A DNA stretch of 31,332 bases, taken from positions 1 to 31,332 of the forward strand of contig CALSCO010001019.1 of NCBI GenBank assembly GCA_943704415.1. The letters run 5' to 3'. Within the stretch, counting starts at the first letter, position 1. Each line of letters opens with the position of its first letter. A program made the position numbers and the translations under genes. Below, one piece after another: positions 28,031-31,332 of this stretch. The notes under the pieces are model-generated. The model worked only from the letters and a program-made list of their open reading frames with translations. It had not been told where the DNA came from and ran no database searches. Origin of the DNA: Parvularia atlantis (taxonomy: Eukaryota; Opisthokonta; Rotosphaerida).

Positions 28031-29433
28031 GGCGCCACAACAACAAACGCGGCCATGGCTGACGCCTGTCTGAGCCAGCCGCGCAACGGGCCGGCCTCGG
28101 TCGCGGCGCGCTTGGCCTGCTGGTACGCCGCGGCGCGGTCCTTGAGCTGCGCGTACGTCACGGGCGCGGGCAGGGCGGGGTCATGGGGCAGCGCGGCCGC
28201 TCGCGCCGCCAGCACCGCGCGGCACACGCGCGCACGGCCTTTGGCGCCGCTCTTGGCCGACGCGCCCTGCACGCGCCCGCGCGCGATCGCCTGCGACGCG
28301 CTCTCGCCCCACACGCGCGCCCAGACGACCGCCGCGTCGGCTGTGCGCAGCGGCGCAGCGTCCCGCGGTCGCGTCCGCCGCAGCTCGAAGCGGTCGCACG
28401 GCGCGCGCAGCGACGTCGGCTCGACCCGCGGCCCGCGCGGCGCGGCGTACTCGGGCGGCAGCGCGGCGGCCCACCCCGCGGGCGCTTCGAGCCGCTGCAC
28501 CAGCGCCCGTCGCAGCGCCCCCTCTTCGTACAGCGCGCCGACGACGACCGTGTCGAAGCGCAGCGGCCCTGTCCACGGCGCCAGCAGCGCGCCCTGAAAG
28601 CCTGCGCGCCAGCACGCCAGCGCGTGAGCATGCTCGGCCGTGCCGCTGGCTGGGCGCACCGAGGACGGCCCAGCGCAGCAGCTTGTCACTGCATGAGAGC
28701 GAGCGCGTCGGCGGGCCGCGCCCGGGCTTGGTGCGCAGCGCGCCGACGACGTGGTAGCGCTCGCCGGGCTCAAGCTGGCGCGTGCTGTGTCAGCCAGCAA
28801 CACGAAGCGCGCGAGCGGCGCACGGGGTCCTGTGGGCCGTCGGGCACGCACTTGGCGCCCGTGCGCTGGATGTCGTCCTCGTCGTCCTCGTTGTTGGTGA
28901 TGCGCTGCACCTTCGCGGGCGGCTCGCCGGCGTCGGCGTCCGTCCGCCGTCGCGCGTTCGGCGCAGGGAAGATGGACGCATCACCGCCTGCGCCGGCACG
29001 GTCAACGCAGCAGCACGGTCCAGTGCGGAAGCGCGCACGCACACGGCGTCTGGCTAATGTAAAGGTGCAGGCGGAGGTCGTCGCGCAGCGCAAACGGCGG
29101 CCCCGTGCCCTCTCGCCGTTGCAGCAGGCCACCACTGCCGGTGCCGTGCAGCTCCTCGAGCAGCTGCGCGACCATCGCCCGCCGCACCAGCACCTCGGCG
29201 TGGCTGTCGTGCACGAGGCCGCCGTCGGCGCTGCAGTGCTCCGCGCCAAGGCACTTGAGCCCCGTCGCGACCACGACCACGTCGAGTGCGCCCGTCGCCT
29301 CGGTCTCGGCCACGACGCCCGCGAGCACCGTCCACTCGTCCGGCACGGCGGGCTTGCCGCGGCGGGGTAGGCAGGCGTACTGCCGATGGACGGCCGCGGC
29401 CACGCGGTCACCAAGCGTCGACGTCGCGTCCAT
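28027..29433 (-). CDS. ADAT1: tRNA-specific adenosine deaminase 1 (ADAT1/Tad1)
   Basis: ADAT1 converts A37 to inosine in eukaryotic tRNA-Ala. The exons are 29433-29043, 28987-28824, 28774-28660 and 28601-28027, giving 414 residues (human 502, yeast Tad1 400). The deaminase zinc ligands are His78 with catalytic Glu80 in [11 protein letters not shown], Cys131 in SQTPCGDASI, and Cys213 in [21 protein letters not shown] and [15 protein letters not shown] are the family's inositol-phosphate/core motifs. The C-terminal [15 protein letters not shown] matches the LDTYQEYKEAASSYQEA region of human ADAT1. The C-terminal exon is Ala/Arg-rich and long relative to other exons. A poly-A run (29444-29459 on plus) lies just upstream of the start. 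The stop codon (28029-28027) overlaps the first ATG of the RasGEF on the same strand. Confidence 0.93.
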
Positions 29434-29522
29434 TTGAGCAGAGAAAAAAAAAAAAAAAAGCACAAGCGGAAGGGGAGCAAGCGAGAAGGGCAGCAGAAGG
29501 CGAGCTGAACCGGCCGGGGCGC
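29434..29522. other. 89-bp gap with homopolymer A run (plus strand)
   Basis: Between the flotillin stop and the ADAT1 start, both on minus. A run of about 16 A on plus (T on minus) at 29444-29459 sits 10-25 bp upstream of the ADAT1 ATG. T-rich tracts upstream of starts can exclude nucleosomes, so it may be part of the ADAT1 promoter. Confidence 0.5.
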
Positions 29523-31286
29523 TTAGCGCGCGGCCGACGTGCTCGTCATGCGCTTGAGCGCCTCTTGCAGGTCCACGCCTGTCAGGCTTTGGACCACCGT
29601 CGGCAGCTGCGCCAGCGTGCCCGCAACCTCCTCGGTCAGCCGGCTGCCCGCGCCCGACCCGTTTGAGCTGCCCACGACGACGATCTGCGCGGCCTGCCGT
29701 CAGCCCCCGAAGAGACGACCAATGCGGCCGCGTGCGTGCCTTGGACGTGTTGCGCAGAGGCAGGGCGATCTCGGCCGTGAGCTCTGGCAGCTTGCCGATG
29801 ATCATCTCAAGGTACGCGCCATCCGTGTACTGCTTCCAGGCGTCCGCCTTGAGCGCCATGCGTGCCGCCTCGGCCGTGCCCTTAGCCTGCACGACCTGGG
29901 CCTCGGCCTCGCCGGCCTTGCGGATCTGCTCGGCTTCGGCCTCGGCGGCCTTGATCTTCTGGATGCTGTCATTGTACCCGCGCGTGTGTCAGGCGCACGC
30001 AGGTCGCCATGAGCGCGCACGCACCGCTCGCCCTCGGCAATCTGCTCCGTCTTGTACCGGTTCGCCTCGGCCGGGCGCTTGATCGAGGCCTCGAGCTCTT
30101 TCTCCATGCGCAGGATCTCCTGCTCCTCGATCTCGATCTGCTTGCGACGCTGTGTGGCGGGGTGTGGCATCGGCGCCCACCCCTCCCACAGGTGCGACAA
30201 AGCGCGCACACACCTCCACCACGACAATCTCCATCTCCTCCTTGCGGATGTCCTGCAGCGTCTTGGCCTGCTGCAGCTCGCCGGCCAGCTCGGCCTTGGC
30301 CTTCTCTGCAGGGGCGCCAAGCGGCGCGTCAGTCGCGCGCGCGCCTGCACACCCTGGGTGCCGCGCACCCGTGAACACGTCGCGGTCAAAGGCCGCCTTC
30401 TGCAGCTGGTACTTCTTGTCCGAGTCGGCGATCTCGATGTCAGCCGCAAACTTGGCGGCCATCTGCTGGCGCTTGGCCTCGGCCTCCTTGACCGCTGCCT
30501 CCTTATCGGCCTGGGCCTGGCCGATGCGCGCGTCGCGCTTGACCTCAGCCGTGCGCTTCTTGCCGAGCGCGTCGAGGTAGCCCTCCTCGTCCTTCACGTC
30601 CTTGATCGTGTACGAGACGATCTCAAGGCCCAGGTTGCCCACGTCGGGCGCGGCGACCTCGCGCACGGCCACAGCGAACTTCTTGCGGTCCATGTAGATC
30701 TCCTCGACCGTGAGCGTGCCCATGATCGCGCGCTGGTGGCCCTCCTGCGCGAGCACAAAAAGAGTGAGCCCCGCTTCCCGCCGCACATCGCGCACCCGCG
30801 CACCAGCGTCTGCGTCGCCACGCGCTCGATCTCGCTGCGCATCATGCCCAGGAACTGGCTCGCGGCGATCTTGAGCGTCTCGGGGTACCTGCGCACGCGG
30901 CGCGCTCAGCGATTTCCGGTTAAGCACCGCCGCCGCCACCGCCGCACCTCGAGATCCGGACCTGCGCCACACTTGACACGGTGATTGCCACGCCCACCTT
31001 GGTGTACACGAGCGGGCTGACGATGTCCAGAGTCATGATCGTCAGGTCGAGCCTGTGTGCGCGCGTGCGTGCGTGTGTGAGCGAGGCGCGTGCACACGTG
31101 CGCACGACGGGGACTCGCGGGGGACTCGCGGGGGAAAGGCGGTCGCGCACGCACGCACCGCTGGATCTCCTGCACACACGGCAGCTTCATCGCGTAGCCG
31201 CCGTTGATGATCAGCGGCTCGGGCAGGAACGCGCCCGACTTGACAAGGGCCTCCTCGGGGCCGGCGGTCGAGATCGACAGGCCCAT
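29523..31286 (-). CDS. Flotillin/reggie family membrane scaffold protein
   Basis: Flotillins form hetero-oligomeric scaffolds on the cytoplasmic face of plasma-membrane and endosomal microdomains. The exons are 31286-31159, 31052-30948, 30888-30804, 30744-30369, 30305-30214, 30149-30025, 29965-29740 and 29684-29523, giving 432 residues (human FLOT1: 427). The SPFH/PHB domain spans about 1-190 ([48 protein letters not shown]). The flotillin coiled coil follows with many Glu-Ala repeats ([36 protein letters not shown]). The C-terminus TGTLAQLP-like block [16 protein letters not shown] matches the family end. There is no transmembrane segment, and the N-terminus lacks the FLOT1 MFFTCGPNEA Cys. 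Intron 29685-29739 is GC-AG. The gene appears complete with its start 46 bp from the window edge. Confidence 0.95.
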
Positions 31287-31332
31287 CGTCTGTCGAGTCT
31301 GTCGATTCTGGCGGCTGTCGATGTTTTTTTTT
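31287..31332. promoter_or_regulatory. Upstream leader/promoter of flotillin with CTGTCGA repeats
   Basis: The last 46 bp of the window, upstream of the flotillin start. CTGTCGA occurs three times (31290-31296, 31299-31305, 31315-31321) before a terminal T run. It could be leader sequence or a repeated factor site; the window ends here. Confidence 0.35.

Overview
The window is nuclear DNA from a very GC-rich, gene-dense eukaryote with an extreme load of tiny introns. I placed 12 well-supported protein genes and one weaker one by assembling exons that restore conserved proteins in frame. About 122 introns are needed, mostly 45-75 nt. Almost all begin GTGCG, many carry a CTGAC, CTCAC or CTAAC branch site 10-25 nt before the acceptor, and none has a long pyrimidine tract. 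Proteasome, mitochondrial processing peptidase, Ras GEF and flotillin genes rule out a prokaryote. A full KDM5 (JmjN-ARID-PHD-JmjC-PLU-1-PHD-PHD), TBC1D23, flotillin and a RasGEF suggest an early-diverging fungus (for example a chytrid) or another opisthokont or amoebozoan protist. The species cannot be fixed from this sequence.

Layout: NAT10/Kre33 rRNA acetyltransferase (minus, 38-4575, 3' end cut by the window); proteasome ATPase Rpt3 (plus, 4694-6551); TBC1D23 (minus, 6600-9627); mitochondrial processing peptidase beta (minus, 9683-11956); KDM5 histone demethylase (plus, 12023-19911); RNF4-like SUMO-targeted ubiquitin ligase (minus, 20015-20739); PDCD5 (plus, 20787-21408); an unresolved stretch (21409-22003); a conserved protein of unknown function (plus, 22004-22937); a secreted FAD monooxygenase without introns (minus, 22955-24649); a HAPSTR1/C16orf72-like protein, also without introns (plus, 24677-25189); a RasGEF (minus, 25274-28030); tRNA adenosine deaminase ADAT1 (minus, 28027-29433); flotillin (minus, 29523-31286).

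Genes are packed with 17-120 bp between them, mostly as divergent or convergent pairs. Four divergent pairs share promoters of 118, 66 (or 11), 47 and 27 bp. ADAT1 and the RasGEF overlap by a few bases on the same strand. The genes are housekeeping and regulatory (RNA modification, proteolysis, Golgi trafficking, chromatin, ubiquitin/SUMO, Ras signalling, membrane scaffolding) and do not form one pathway. I see no tRNA, rRNA, transposon, virus-like element or CRISPR array.

The most unusual material is the splicing system (a near-invariant GTGCG donor, a recurrent GC-AG class with donor GCACG, introns down to 31 nt), the intronless pair at 22955-25189, and the ADAT1/RasGEF overlap.
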